Shown: in pieces, positions 63,230 to 64,000 of the stretch
Layout: every line of letters starts with the position of its first letter
Numbering within the stretch: the stretch's first letter is position 1
Assembly (NCBI GenBank): GCA_943736015.1
Contig: OX031063.1
Location: 7,607,001 to 7,671,000 of the forward strand
Direction: 5' to 3'
DNA from: Tridacna crocea
Lineage: Eukaryota; Mollusca; Bivalvia; Cardiida; Cardiidae
DNA length: 64,000 nt
Translations under genes and position numbers: made by a program
The notes under the pieces: generated by a model
Databases searched by the model: none
The model's input: only the letters and a program-made list of their open reading frames with translations
What the model was told of the DNA's origin: nothing

Positions 63230-63478
63230 CTCTTTACAAAATGACATTTTTGACTTGTCCAAATTGTATGCATTCATAGATGACCCTGAAATAAGAGCCT
63301 TTTGAAAACATTGTGGGATAAGGAGAAAATGCCTGTTACCAGTATTTTCTCCTTTTTCCACAATGTTTTCTAATCAATAAATGCCAATTTCCATAATTTG
63401 AGCCATCTTTAATTTTTTTCATCTGCAAATCTTTCAATTTGGATTAGTCTGTATTTGGTCGTTTGGTAAGAAGTTTAA
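63226..63478. mobile_element. Family A symmetric chimera (opposite type)
   Basis: Left end TTAACTCTTTACAAAATGAC...GACTTGTCCAAATTG (right-end type inverted), then a + copy from ATGACCCTGAAATAAG to TCGTTTGGTAAG...TTTAA. Confidence 0.7.
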
Positions 63479-63914
63479 ATAAGTCTCCTGAAAAATGCTT
63501 TTCATGATAACGGACAAGTTTCAGATTTTGTGATCTGAGAGAGGATCTGGTCAGAAGACAGTACTGCATGTGGAAACATGAAGTCTGAAATAGGGATATA
63601 ATTGTATCAAAAATATTCTGAGGCTCTTAATGCTGCTCTGGTATCAGTTGCCCTTTTGATGGTAAATGGCATTTCAAAGTCTGAAGTAAACAGAGGGATG
63701 ACAGAGGTATTTATGAGAAAATGTTAAAACTTTTCCATGACAATGATAAAGACTAGTACAGGTCTATGACATTTTAACACAAAGTATTTTGTAGAAACAG
63801 CCAATCTTGCAACTGCAAAACAAACTCTGTGTTCTCAATGTTTTAATTGCCTGATTCAGAAGAAGGACAAATACAACACATATTTCTGTAAGTTTGATGT
63901 AGTTTTGTACCTCG
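63479..63914. other. Spacer, nothing recognised
   Basis: First region of more than 400 bp without an A trace for several kb. Confidence 0.45.
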
Positions 63915-64000
63915 TTCATAATGGCGCCGCCTGAGTGGTGGCTCTATATTCTTATTCACTTTTGAAAAGTACCTTTGGAGGCAGCCATGTTGTTTACTCG
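63915..64000. promoter_or_regulatory. Possible edge of a host gene (weak)
   Basis: GC-richer than the rest, with CATAATGGCGCCGCC and GGCAGCCATGTTG, two opposed matches to the YY1-like core (CCAT). The frames from either ATG are 17 codons or run off the window. Speculative. Confidence 0.2.

Noticed and set aside
514-63478. Regular palindromes resembling a CRISPR array
   Set aside because: Spacing is irregular, copies are ~229 bp transposons in both orientations, and the genome is evidently eukaryotic.

Overview
The window looks like gene-poor, AT-rich nuclear DNA of a marine invertebrate. A bivalve or other mollusc is my best guess, inferred from the mix of an L1-like LINE, tRNA-derived SINEs and many palindromic MITEs, not from any host gene. 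I find no host protein-coding gene, no rRNA and no functional tRNA gene I can support. The only convincing coding sequences are the two intact ORFs of one LINE retrotransposon at about 35.8-41.4 kb (ORF1 36002-37543, ORF2 37616-41173).

The dominant structure is one short DNA-transposon family, here called A, with roughly 80 full, partial or decayed copies. A complete copy is about 229 bp, lies between TTAA sites, and starts TTAACCC(A/T)TTACCA and ends TGGTAA(A/T)G(A/G)GTTAA. It carries a central, near-perfect hairpin with arms of about 32 bases around GCTGGTAACCAGC. I call a copy + when the CACAATCCC side is on the left and the TCGTCTGCAAATGC side is on the right. The TTAA target and CCCTTT-type ends fit non-autonomous piggyBac-like MITEs. 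Family B shares the TTAA/CCCTTTACC ends and the outer hairpin stem of A but has a different apex (GCTCGTCACGAGC). Family C (about 370 bp) has TTAA sites with AGGTGG...CCACCT ends. Family D has a hairpin around GATCAGACTGCACA. Family E is a roughly 190-bp palindrome with CCCGTATTCACCAACCATTC ends. Copies are repeatedly nested or joined through a shared TTAA, so insertion order can be read directly.

Layout: 0-7.4 kb holds A/B copies, a 160-bp tandem repeat and a 3.4-kb element with perfect 48-bp terminal inverted repeats and a 5-bp target duplication (2942-6348). 7.4-31.7 kb is A copies separated by featureless spacers, a 492-bp tandem duplication (20.9-21.9 kb) and 49- and 79-bp tandem repeats. 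32.0-33.7 kb holds two SINEs, one broken by four TTAA insertions, then a 29-bp x 14 minisatellite. 35.6-41.7 kb holds the LINE. 42-51 kb mixes A and B copies with SINEs, including a SINE-in-SINE insertion. 52.2-52.7 kb holds a 451-bp fold-back element, and 52.7-63.5 kb is dense tandem A copies. The last ~90 bases are more G+C-rich and might be the edge of a host gene.

The elements do not form a pathway. The LINE supplies the only enzymes (endonuclease/reverse transcriptase), and its kind of machinery moves SINEs. No transposase for any DNA-transposon family is encoded here, so those must be mobilised in trans or be extinct.
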